From the NCBI RefSeq assembly GCF_027257975.1, contig NZ_JANZKX010000002.1, positions 496,001 through 560,000 of the forward strand: DNA of 64,000 bases, given 5' to 3'. A program made the position numbers and the translations under genes. The notes beneath the pieces were generated by a model, which did no database searches, was not told the origin of the DNA, and worked only from the letters and a program-made list of their open reading frames with translations. The stretch comes from Pelomonas sp. BJYL3. Its GTDB lineage: Bacteria; Pseudomonadota; Gammaproteobacteria; Burkholderiales; Burkholderiaceae_C. This document shows positions 34,012 to 43,725 of the stretch, piece by piece (the stretch's first letter is position 1; every line of letters begins with the position of its first letter).

Positions 34012-34385
34012 CGGAAGGGGACCTTGCGATCCGCCCAGTAGTCGGCGGCATCGCGGAACACGTCCAGCAACTGCTCGCGGGACTCGCGGTCGAAGCGCAG
34101 GTTGTCCGGCAGCTGCTCCAGCACCACCACGAAGCCCGGCTGCGCGCCGGACTTGTGGACCAGGTCGGTCATGCAGTCATAGAGGGCGTCGAGGTTCTTG
34201 CCAAAATGCGCAGGGAAGAGGAAGGACTGTGCGATCCCTTCCAGCACGTCCTGCTTGGACTCCGCCTCGGTCAGGTTGGCGTAGAGGAAATGCTGGCCGG
34301 CCGCCTGGGCCGCCTGCATCAAGTCCTCTACGCGGTAGGCCCGTATGGCCTGCACGATATTGGGACGGACGGTCTGCAAAAGCAT
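33990..34385 (-). CDS. barstar-family ribonuclease inhibitor
   Basis: A 131-residue barstar-like protein. The fold signature is LFPAHFGKNLDALYDCMTDL, in which helix 2 and its acidic residues plug the active site of guanyl-specific RNases in barstar. There is no signal peptide, as expected for a cytoplasmic immunity protein. The start at 34385 lies 9 nt after a perfect AGGAGG, while a GTG at 34391 is only 3 nt away and less likely. It is immediately downstream of the RNase gene (46-nt gap), forming an enzyme/inhibitor pair. Confidence 0.9.
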   Translation of the reverse strand: MLLQTVRPNIVQAIRAYRVEDLMQAAQAAGQHFLYANLTEAESKQDVLEGIAQSFLFPAHFGKNLDALYDCMTDLVHKSGAQPGFVVVLEQLPDNLRFDRESREQLLDVFRDAADYWADRKVPFRCFYSFQ

Positions 34386-34431
34386 GGTCACGTTCCTCCT
34401 AGAATGGTCACAGAACTGGGTGCGCCGCTGC

Positions 34432-34854
34432 TCATTTCACGATCTTGCGAAAGCTCGCGTAATGATCCTCGGTGTAATAGCAAACCTCGGGATTGCTGGG
34501 GGGCTGGCCGCCGCACACGATCCGTCTGGCGCCGCGGTTGCGTGCGCCGGGCGTTTTGACGGTGTACTCGTGGTAGAAGCCGCGGGCCTTCTTCGGCAGC
34601 TGCCGCTCGCGATTGCCGAAGACCACGCCGTCTTTCTCGTAGGGGAAAGGTCCCCCGGAAAGAATCAGCTGATGGGTCTGCTGGGCTTCGCGCGGCAAGG
34701 CCGACAAGGCCACCGTGCCGCTCGCTGCGCCGGTCGTGGAGGCGTTTTCCTTGGCCTGCGCACTGGGCGCCATTGCCAAGACCACAGCTGCTGTGAGGAC
34801 GCCGCCCCACTGTCGCCACGCGGGCCAAGCCCCTGACCGATCGAGCAAAAACAC
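34432..34854 (-). CDS. secreted guanyl-specific ribonuclease, RNase Sa-like
   Basis: A 140-residue exported RNase of the barnase/N1/T1 superfamily, closest in appearance to RNase Sa of Streptomyces. Catalytic residues: Glu96 (GFYHEYTV), Arg111 (GARRIV) and His131 (YTEDHYASF). The substrate loop PFPYEKDGVVFGNRE is conserved. The signal peptide is about residues 1-34, ending MAPSAQA. The GTG at 34854 follows AGGG and lies just after a good promoter. From memory of RNase Sa, its terminal disulphide is missing here, while two Cys (114 and 125) bracket a short insertion next to the active site. Its inhibitor is encoded directly downstream. Confidence 0.88.
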   Translation of the reverse strand: MFLLDRSGAWPAWRQWGGVLTAAVVLAMAPSAQAKENASTTGAASGTVALSALPREAQQTHQLILSGGPFPYEKDGVVFGNRERQLPKKARGFYHEYTVKTPGARNRGARRIVCGGQPPSNPEVCYYTEDHYASFRKIVK

Positions 34855-34881
34855 GGGTTTACCCTGAATCCTGAAGGCAAG

Positions 34882-34910
34882 ATGGTACCGAAGCCCCCCG
34901 GAAATCTCAA
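34882..34910 (-). promoter_or_regulatory. sigma-70 promoter of the RNase-barstar operon
   Basis: On the minus strand, TTGAGA (34905-34910) and TACCAT (34882-34887) are separated by exactly 17 nt. The predicted start site is about 20 nt before the GTG at 34854. Confidence 0.6.
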
Positions 34911-35182
34911 GCCGAGGGTTTTGCCGATGCCTAGAAATGCGGCAATGTGAGTGTGCGCACACCATGCTTATGGCGGGCTTAAATGCTCACTTCCTGCTCG
35001 GAAATCAGGCTCAGTGAGCCGTCACAAACTTTTATGAAGAGTCTGTGCTCCAGACGGACAATTGCACAAAAAAGGTGCACTTCCTGCCGGAGGATTCGCT
35101 GAATTTGCGGCGCCACAGCACGCCGACGGGCTGAGGGGCGATGCACCCAGGCCCTCCCGGGCCCGGGCGTCCGGCAGGGGAT

Positions 35183-37480
<2,298 letters not shown>

Positions 37481-37745
37481 GGACAGGTCTCGTCGTTCAG
37501 GACCGGAACCGGTGCCGGGCTTTGCGCCCTGGCGCCTGTCCGGACAAGCCGGGGTGGGCGGCGATTGTAGGAGCCGGGTCCTGACGCCAGCTGACGCCGC
37601 CATGCCGAATCGGCATGCGCCCCAGCCGGTGCCTGCGGGGGGCTCCGGTGCTCGAACGTCCTAGTGTGAACCCGAATGGCCGCGCCGGGGTACGCGAAAC
37701 TGCGCATCTGAATTGCGCGCCAAGCAGCAATACTGGGCCGACCTC

Positions 37746-39821
37746 ATGACTGACTCCTGCCCCTCCCCTGCCAGCCTCGCGCAGCCGGCCGCTGCGCTGC
37801 CGCCCCGTCGCGGGCGCCGCTGGCTGCTCTGGGCGGCCCTGATCGGCCTGCTGCTGGTCGCCCAGAGCCTGCTGCTGGCGCTGACCCTCAGCTACGAAAC
37901 CCAGCGCGCCCAGGATCAGGTCGACGCCCTCGCGCTGGAACTCGTGGGCCGGCTGCAGCAGCTGGGCTCGCACCAGATGCAGGACGTGCAGGCCCTCATG
38001 TGGGAGGAGGGCGCCATGAACTGGCAGGCCGAGGCCGCACGCCTGATGCGCGCCTCGCGGCCCTTGCTGCGCCTGGAATGGCGGGACGCCCGGCGCCAGG
38101 TGCAGCGCGCGGTGGAGTCGCCCTTCGGCGGGCCCATGTTCGCGCGCCTGGCCCGCACGGAGCTGCAGCTGGAGACCGAGCTGGCCTGCACGGCCGCCGT
38201 GCGCCAGGGCTCGCCGCAGTACTCGCGCAGCTACTTCGTGCCCCTGGGCGGAGGGGACGGCCTGGAGGTGATCGACCTGTGCCTGCCCCGCCTGCAGGCC
38301 GGCCGCACCGAGGGCTACCTGGTCGCGACCCTCGGCCTGCATCAATGGCTGGAGGAAGCCTCCACGCCCGAACAGGCGCGGCGCCACGAGTTCAGCTTCG
38401 TCGAGGGCGATGGCACCCGGCTGGCCCGCGCCGGCCTGGTCCGTGGTGCCGGCCACTTCCGCGCCGAGCGCGTGCTGGACATGCCGGGCCTGACCCTGCA
38501 GCTGCGCGTGGACAGCGCGGCGGGCAGCCCCAAGCTCATCCCCAACCTGATGACCTCGCTGGTGCTGGGCCTGTCCCTGGCGCTGTTCGGCGTGGTGATC
38601 CTGCTGGCCCGCGACGTGCGCCGCCGCGCCGCCGCCGAGCGCGCCCTGGCCGAGGCCCTGGCCCTGCGCAAGGCCATGGAGAACTCCCTGATCACCGGCC
38701 TGCGGGCCCGGGACATGGACGGCCGCGTGAGCTACGTCAACCCGGCCTTCTGCCAGATGGTGGGCTTCAGCGCCGAGGAGATCCTGACCACCGGCGGCGA
38801 GCGCGAGCAGAGCGCGCCGCCCTACTGGCCGCCCGAGTTCATCGAGGAATACCGGCGCCGCCACCGCGAGCGCAGCGCCCGCTGGCAGGCGGACACGCCC
38901 GCGCCCGGCGGCCAGGACCCGCGCCAGGGCTTCGAGACCGTCTTCATGCGCCGCAACGGCGAGCGCTTCCCGGTGATGATCTTCGAGGCCCCGCTGCTGG
39001 ACGCCCAGGGCCAGCAGACCGGCTGGATGAGCGCGGCGCTGGACATCAGCGAGCAGCGCCGCATCGAGGAGCTCTCGCGCCAGCAGCAGGAGCGCCTGCA
39101 GGCCACGGCCCGGCTCGCGACGGTGGGCGAGATGGCCTCGCTGCTGAGCCATGAGCTGAACCAGCCGCTCTCGGCCATCGCCAGCTATGCCGCGGCCTCA
39201 CTGAACCTGCTGCGCCTGGAGGCCACGGACCCGCAGACGCCGGACATGGTGCGCCAGGCGGTGTCCCGCATCGCCGAGCAGGCCGAGCGCGCCGGCCGCG
39301 TGATCAAGAGCGTGCACGACTTCGTGCGCCGGCGCGAGCAGGCCCGCGAGTCCATCGCCGTGGAGCGGCTCTTCGACGCCGTGCTGCCCCTGGTCCGCCT
39401 GCAGGCCCGCAAGAGCGGCACGCGCATCGAGGTTGCGCTGCCGCCCGGCCTGCCCGCCCTGCGCTGCGACCGCACCATGGTCGAGCAGGTGCTGCTCAAC
39501 CTCAGCCGCAACGGCATCCAGGCCATGGAGGCGCACACGGCGCTGGGCGATCGCGTGCTGACCCTGGGCGCCAGCCAGCAAGGCCGCTGGGTGATGATCA
39601 CCGTGCAGGACCGCGGCCCGGGCATTCCCGAGGGCGTCGCTCGCCAGCTCTTCACGCCCTTCTTCACCACCCGCAGCGAGGGCATGGGCCTGGGCCTGAG
39701 CCTGTGCCGCACGGTCATCGAGCAGCATGGCGGCGCCATGGACTTCGAGAACCTGGGCGAGGAGGGCGCACGGCGCGGGTGCGTGTTCCGTTTCACGCTG
39801 CCTGCCGACACCGCGGGCTGA
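37746..39821 (+). CDS. PAS-containing sensor histidine kinase, DctS/FixL-like
   Basis: A 691-residue membrane kinase. A first membrane helix (about residues 24-48, LLWAALIGLLLVAQSLLLAL) and a second at about 260-285 (LVLGLSLALFGVVILLA) flank a periplasmic sensor domain of about 210 residues. Then come a PAS domain (about 310-445, YVNPAFCQMVGFSAEE), HisKA with phospho-acceptor His469 (LLSHELNQPLSA) and an ATPase domain (NLSRNGIQAM, DRGPGIP, GMGLGLSLC). The response regulator gene begins 37 nt downstream. Architecture and context next to maeB resemble DctS of C4-dicarboxylate control, though the ligand is unproven. Start ATG at 37746; an upstream TTG is less likely. Confidence 0.88.
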   Translation: MTDSCPSPASLAQPAAALPPRRGRRWLLWAALIGLLLVAQSLLLALTLSYETQRAQDQVDALALELVGRLQQLGSHQMQDVQALMWEEGAMNWQAEAARLMRASRPLLRLEWRDARRQVQRAVESPFGGPMFARLARTELQLETELACTAAVRQGSPQYSRSYFVPLGGGDGLEVIDLCLPRLQAGRTEGYLVATLGLHQWLEEASTPEQARRHEFSFVEGDGTRLARAGLVRGAGHFRAERVLDMPGLTLQLRVDSAAGSPKLIPNLMTSLVLGLSLALFGVVILLARDVRRRAAAERALAEALALRKAMENSLITGLRARDMDGRVSYVNPAFCQMVGFSAEEILTTGGEREQSAPPYWPPEFIEEYRRRHRERSARWQADTPAPGGQDPRQGFETVFMRRNGERFPVMIFEAPLLDAQGQQTGWMSAALDISEQRRIEELSRQQQERLQATARLATVGEMASLLSHELNQPLSAIASYAAASLNLLRLEATDPQTPDMVRQAVSRIAEQAERAGRVIKSVHDFVRRREQARESIAVERLFDAVLPLVRLQARKSGTRIEVALPPGLPALRCDRTMVEQVLLNLSRNGIQAMEAHTALGDRVLTLGASQQGRWVMITVQDRGPGIPEGVARQLFTPFFTTRSEGMGLGLSLCRTVIEQHGGAMDFENLGEEGARRGCVFRFTLPADTAG

Positions 39822-39858
39822 GGCTCTAACATCCGGACTGCCGACAAGGAGCCTGCCC

Positions 39859-40506
39859 ATGTCCTCCAGCCTGCCCATGGTCTACATCGTCGACGACGAA
39901 GAGGTCGTGCGCGACGCCCTGGGCTGGCTGCTGCGCTCGCGCCGTCAGCTCTTCGAGGGCTTTGCCAGCGCCGAGGCCTTTCTCGACTTCCTGGACGGCC
40001 TGCCCGAGGGCGGCGCCCACTGGCCCAACTGCCCCAGCTGCCTGCTGCTGGACGTGCGCATGCCCGGCCTCAGTGGCCTGGCCCTGTTCGAGCGCCTGAT
40101 CGAGCGCGGTCTGCTGCGGCGCCTGCCCGTGATCTTCCTCACCGGCCATGGCGACGTGCCCAGCGCGGTCGACGCCCTCAAGCGCGGCGCCTACGACTTC
40201 GTCGAGAAACCCTTCTCCGACAACGCCCTGGTGGACCGCGTGCTGCAGGCCCTGGCGCAGAGCGGCGAGGCCATCGCCCTGCGCGACCGCGATCGCCTGT
40301 TGCAGCAGCGTGTGCAGGAGCTGACCGAGCGCGAACGTGAGGTGATGCAGCTGATCGTGCGCGGCCTGCCCAACAAGCTGATCGCCGACCAGCTCCACAT
40401 CAGCGTGCGCACGGTGGAGGTGCACCGGGCGCGGGTCTTCGACAAGATGGAGGTGAAGTCCGCCGTCGAGCTGTCCAACCTCCTGCGTGAGCCCGGCGCG
40501 GCCTGA
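39859..40506 (+). CDS. FixJ/DctR-type response regulator with LuxR HTH
   Basis: A 215-residue response regulator. The receiver domain has VYIVDDEEVV and the phospho-acceptor Asp in CLLLDVRMPGLSG, followed by FLTGHGDVPSAVDALKRGAY with the conserved Thr and KPFSD with the Lys. The C-terminal LuxR-type HTH spans about residues 150-212 (LTEREREVMQLIVRG, then RTVEVHRARVFDKM). AAGGAG precedes the ATG at 39859. It is co-transcribed with the upstream kinase, which is its evident partner. Candidate targets include maeB and dicarboxylate transport genes outside the window. Confidence 0.92.
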   Translation: MSSSLPMVYIVDDEEVVRDALGWLLRSRRQLFEGFASAEAFLDFLDGLPEGGAHWPNCPSCLLLDVRMPGLSGLALFERLIERGLLRRLPVIFLTGHGDVPSAVDALKRGAYDFVEKPFSDNALVDRVLQALAQSGEAIALRDRDRLLQQRVQELTEREREVMQLIVRGLPNKLIADQLHISVRTVEVHRARVFDKMEVKSAVELSNLLREPGAA

Positions 40507-40535
40507 GCCCTGCGCCGTCCGGCGACAATCGCCGC

Positions 40536-41510
40536 ATGAGTGCAAGCCTGGGTGAATTCGAGCTGATCCGCCGTTTCTTCGACCGCGGGGATCGCGCCGC
40601 GGACGGCGTGGTCAAGGGCATCGGTGATGACTGCGCCGTGCTGGCGCCCACGCCGGGCTGGCAGTGGCTGGTCTCGACCGACATGCTGGTCGAGGGCCGG
40701 CACTTCCTCTCCACTGTCGACCCCGAGCGCCTGGGCCACAAGGCCCTGGCCGTCAACCTCAGCGATCTGGCCGCCTGCGGCGCCACGCCCCGGGCCTTCT
40801 TCCTGGCCCTGGCCCTGCCGCGCGCCGATGCGACGTTCCTGGAAGGCTTCGCCCGCGGCCTCTTCGCTCTGGCCGACGCCCACGGCATTGCCCTCGCCGG
40901 CGGGGACACCACGGCGGGCCCGCTGAACATCTGCATCACCGTGATGGGCGAGGCACCGCAGGGTCAGGTCTTGCTGCGCAGCGGTGCCCGGCCCGGTGAC
41001 GAGCTCTGGATCAGCGGCACCCTGGGCGACGCGCGCCTGGCCCTGGAGGTCTTCCGCGGCACGCTCTCGCTGCCCGGTGAGCAGTTCGCCCAGGTGCGCC
41101 GCGCCATGGAGCTGCCCCGGCCGCGCCTGGCCCTGGGCCAGGCCCTGCGCGGCATCGCCAGCAGCGCCATCGATGTGTCGGACGGCCTGGGCGGCGATCT
41201 GGGCCATGTGCTGAAGGCCTCCGGCGTGGGCGTGGAGCTGCAGGTCGACGCCCTGCCGCGCAGCGCCGTCCTGGCCGCGCAAGACCCGGTCCTGCAGCTG
41301 GAATGCCTGCTCGCCGGCGGGGACGACTACGAGCTGGTCTTCACGGCGCCGGCCGATCGCCATCAGGCCGTGCGTGAGGCCGCAGCCCGCGCCGGCACGC
41401 CGGTGAGCTGCGTGGGCCGCATCAGCGCCGAACCGGGCCTGCGCCTGCTGGATGCCCAGGGTCAGCCGATGGCCCGCCGTTTCGCGTCCTTCGACCATTT
41501 CAAGAGCTGA
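40536..41510 (+). CDS. thiL: thiamine-monophosphate kinase
   Basis: A 324-residue ATP-dependent kinase that makes thiamine diphosphate from thiamine monophosphate in the cytoplasm. Family signatures: the N-terminal GEFELIRRFF, GIGDDCAVL, STDMLVEGRHF, the GGDTT motif (ALAGGDTTAGP) and SDGLGGDLGH. The length matches bacterial ThiL. The gene begins 30 nt after the response regulator and is tightly followed by pgpA (2-nt gap), a common pair in Proteobacteria. A dispersed 14-mer copy (40961-40974) encodes GQVLL in it. Confidence 0.95.
   Translation: MSASLGEFELIRRFFDRGDRAADGVVKGIGDDCAVLAPTPGWQWLVSTDMLVEGRHFLSTVDPERLGHKALAVNLSDLAACGATPRAFFLALALPRADATFLEGFARGLFALADAHGIALAGGDTTAGPLNICITVMGEAPQGQVLLRSGARPGDELWISGTLGDARLALEVFRGTLSLPGEQFAQVRRAMELPRPRLALGQALRGIASSAIDVSDGLGGDLGHVLKASGVGVELQVDALPRSAVLAAQDPVLQLECLLAGGDDYELVFTAPADRHQAVREAAARAGTPVSCVGRISAEPGLRLLDAQGQPMARRFASFDHFKS
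40961..40974 (-). repeat. dispersed 14-mer, copy 5 (inside thiL)
   Basis: Exact GCAAGACCTGACCC on the minus strand; the plus-strand gene reads it as GQVL. Confidence 0.85.
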
Positions 41511-41512
41511 GC

Positions 41513-42151
41513 ATGAGTGAGCAGCAAGACCTGACCCCCGAGGCAACGGACGACAGCGGCGCGCCCCTGCGCCCGGATGACGTGCACATGGCCGACGCCA
41601 CGCCCAGCAGCGCGGCGCCCGCCGGCATGGCTCCGCGCCGCGCCACGGTGGGCTTCATGCTGCGCCATCCGGCCCGCTGGATCGCCCTGGGCTTTGGCAG
41701 CGGCCTCTCGCCCGTGGCGCCGGGCACAGTGGGCACGCTGTGGGCCTGGCTGAGCTTCGTGCTGCTGCGGCCGCATCTGGCGGAGCTGCAATGGCTGCTG
41801 CTGATCGCGGTGGGCACCCTGGTGGGCGTGTGGGCCTGCACGCGCTGCGCCCAGCACCTGGGCGTGGCGGACCCGGGCTCCATCGTCTGGGACGAGATCC
41901 TGGCCTTCTGGCTGGTCCTGTGCCTGGTGATGCCCGTGGGCTTCGGCGGCCAGCTGCTGGCCTTCGGGCTCTTCCGCTACTTCGACGCGGCCAAGCCCGG
42001 GCCCGTGCGGTGGGCGGACGGCCTGTTCAAGTGCAGGCCCGGCGAGGCCATCGGCTGGCGCCAGGGGCTGGGCATCTTGTTGGACGATTTCGTGGCCGCT
42101 GGATGTACCCTCGTGGTGTTGGCGCTGTGGCGCTTCACCATCGGAGGATGA
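41513..42151 (+). CDS. pgpA: phosphatidylglycerophosphatase A
   Basis: A 212-residue inner-membrane PgpA-type phosphatase that dephosphorylates phosphatidylglycerophosphate in phosphatidylglycerol synthesis. Recognisable segments: GFGSGLSPVAPGTVGTL, the acidic VWDEILAFWLVL and FFRYFD-like LFRYFDAAKPGPVRW. Hydrophobic helices alternate with these loops. The N-terminal ~45 residues (MSEQQDLTPEATDDSGAP onward) are an acidic, poorly conserved extension; the dispersed 15-mer (41524-41538) encodes QQDLTPE in this extension. The stop overlaps a possible pncC start (ATGA). Confidence 0.93.
   Translation: MSEQQDLTPEATDDSGAPLRPDDVHMADATPSSAAPAGMAPRRATVGFMLRHPARWIALGFGSGLSPVAPGTVGTLWAWLSFVLLRPHLAELQWLLLIAVGTLVGVWACTRCAQHLGVADPGSIVWDEILAFWLVLCLVMPVGFGGQLLAFGLFRYFDAAKPGPVRWADGLFKCRPGEAIGWRQGLGILLDDFVAAGCTLVVLALWRFTIGG
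41524..41538 (+). repeat. dispersed 15-mer, copy 6 (5' end of pgpA)
   Basis: Exact GCAAGACCTGACCCC, read as QDLTP in the variable N-terminal extension of PgpA. Confidence 0.85.
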
Positions 42152-42156
42152 CCATC

Positions 42157-42657
42157 ATGCTGTGCCCTGACGAACCCGAACTGATCGAACGCATCGCCCT
42201 GGCCCTCATCCAGCGCCGCGAGCGCATGGGCACGGCCGAGTCCTGCACCGGCGGGCTCATCGCCGCGGCCTGCACCAGCCTGGCCGGCTCCAGCCAGTGG
42301 TTCGAGCGCAGCGTGGTCAGCTACAGCAACCAGGCCAAGACCGAGATGCTGGGCGTGCCGCCGGGCCTGCTGGAGCTGCACGGCGCCGTCAGCGCCGAGG
42401 TGGCGCAGAGCATGGCGCGCGGCCTGTACGCCCATGCGCCCGTCGAGTGGACCCTGGCCGTGACCGGCATCGCCGGGCCCAGCGGCGGCAGCGAGGACAA
42501 GCCCGTGGGCACGGTCTGGCTGGCGCTGTACCACCACGGCAAGCCCATCAAGGTCTGGCAGGAGCTGTTCAAGGGCGACCGTCATGCCGTGCGAGCGGCC
42601 ACCGTCCGCGTGGGCCTGGCAGCCCTGTGCGAGGCCCTGGAGGACCGGGACAGCTGA
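42157..42657 (+). CDS. pncC: nicotinamide-nucleotide amidase (CinA C-terminal family)
   Basis: A 166-residue PncC/CinA C-terminal-domain protein that deamidates NMN to nicotinic acid mononucleotide in NAD salvage. Motifs: GTAESCTGGLIAAACTS with the catalytic Ser region, VVSYSNQAKTEMLGV and AVTGIAGPSGGSEDKPVGTV. GGAGG is positioned 9 nt before the ATG at 42157; an ATG at 42148 overlaps the pgpA stop but sits directly on the ribosome site. Its stop overlaps the ghrA start by one base (TGATG). The four genes thiL-pgpA-pncC-ghrA look like one operon. Confidence 0.92.
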   Translation: MLCPDEPELIERIALALIQRRERMGTAESCTGGLIAAACTSLAGSSQWFERSVVSYSNQAKTEMLGVPPGLLELHGAVSAEVAQSMARGLYAHAPVEWTLAVTGIAGPSGGSEDKPVGTVWLALYHHGKPIKVWQELFKGDRHAVRAATVRVGLAALCEALEDRDS

Positions 42658-43616
42658 TGGCGATTCTCCTGTGTGGTGCCTGGGCGCTGGACCAGCCCGA
42701 AGGCCGGGCCGAGCAGCAGCGCTGGCTGCAGGCCCTGCAGCAGGCCCTGCCGGGCGAGGACTGGGTGCTTCAGGCGCCCGAGGACCCGGCGCAGGCCGCG
42801 GCCATCGAGATTGCCGTGGTGGCCAACCCGCCGCCCGGCAGCCTGCAGGGCCTGCCGCGCCTGGCCTTGATCCAGTCCCTGTGGGCGGGCGTGGACCGGC
42901 TGATGCAAGACCTGACCCTGCCGGCCGGCATCCCCCTGTGCCGCATGGTCGACCCAGCCATGAACGAGGCCATGGTGCAGACGGCGCTGTGGGCCACCCT
43001 GGCCCTGCACCGCGGCTTCTTCCAGTGCCAGCAGCAGCAGTGCGCGGCGCAGTGGCGCCAGCCGCCGCAGCTGCGTGCGGCCGAATGGCAGGTGCTGGTG
43101 CTGGGGCAGGGCGAGCTGGGCGGCCGCGTGGCCCGCAGCCTGGCCGGCCTGGGCTACGCCGTCTCGGGCTGGAGCCGCCGGCCCAGGACACATGAAGGCG
43201 TGCAGGGCCTGCATGGCGAAGACGGCCTGGCCCGGGGCCTGGCCGCGGCGGACACGGTGATCAACCTGCTGCCGCTCACCGACGAGACCCGCGGCTTCTT
43301 CGACGCCCGGCGACTGGACGCCTTCAAGCGGGGCGCCAGCCTCATCAATCTGGCGCGCGGCGCCCATGTCGACGAGCAGGCCCTGCTGGCGGCCCTGGAC
43401 ACGGGCCACGTCGGGCATGCGGTGCTGGATGTCTTCCGCCACGAGCCGCTGCCGGCGCCCCATCCCTTCTGGTCGCACCCGCGGGTGACGGTCCTGCCCC
43501 ACACGGCGGCGCAGACCGATCCGCGCTCGGCGGCCGAGGTGGTGGCGTCCAATGTCAGGGCGCTGCGCAGCGGAACGACATTGCAGCACCGGGTCGAGCG
43601 CAGCCAGGGCTACTGA
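42657..43616 (+). CDS. ghrA: glyoxylate/hydroxypyruvate reductase A-like dehydrogenase
   Basis: A 319-residue D-isomer-specific 2-hydroxyacid dehydrogenase of the GhrA group. The NAD(P)-binding motif is VLVLGQGELGGRVARSL, with the following WSRRP typical of NADPH preference; catalytic residues lie in INLARGAHVDEQAL (Arg), DVFRHEPLP (Glu) and LPHTAAQTD (His). It would reduce glyoxylate to glycolate or hydroxypyruvate to glycerate. The start overlaps the pncC stop. A dispersed 14-mer copy (42905-42918) encodes MQDLTLP between the substrate-domain blocks. Confidence 0.9.
   Translation: MAILLCGAWALDQPEGRAEQQRWLQALQQALPGEDWVLQAPEDPAQAAAIEIAVVANPPPGSLQGLPRLALIQSLWAGVDRLMQDLTLPAGIPLCRMVDPAMNEAMVQTALWATLALHRGFFQCQQQQCAAQWRQPPQLRAAEWQVLVLGQGELGGRVARSLAGLGYAVSGWSRRPRTHEGVQGLHGEDGLARGLAAADTVINLLPLTDETRGFFDARRLDAFKRGASLINLARGAHVDEQALLAALDTGHVGHAVLDVFRHEPLPAPHPFWSHPRVTVLPHTAAQTDPRSAAEVVASNVRALRSGTTLQHRVERSQGY
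42905..42918 (+). repeat. dispersed 14-mer, copy 7 (inside ghrA)
   Basis: Exact GCAAGACCTGACCC, read as QDLT in a surface-type segment of the dehydrogenase. Confidence 0.85.
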
Positions 43617-43725
43617 AGCGCCCGGCCCGCCGCCCCGCAGGCGGGTGTGCGTCCCTGAAGCGGGGCTTCTCAAGCGCGGCGGCCCTGCGTTAGCCTTGGG
43701 CTTCGTCGTCGGGATGTAAAACACC

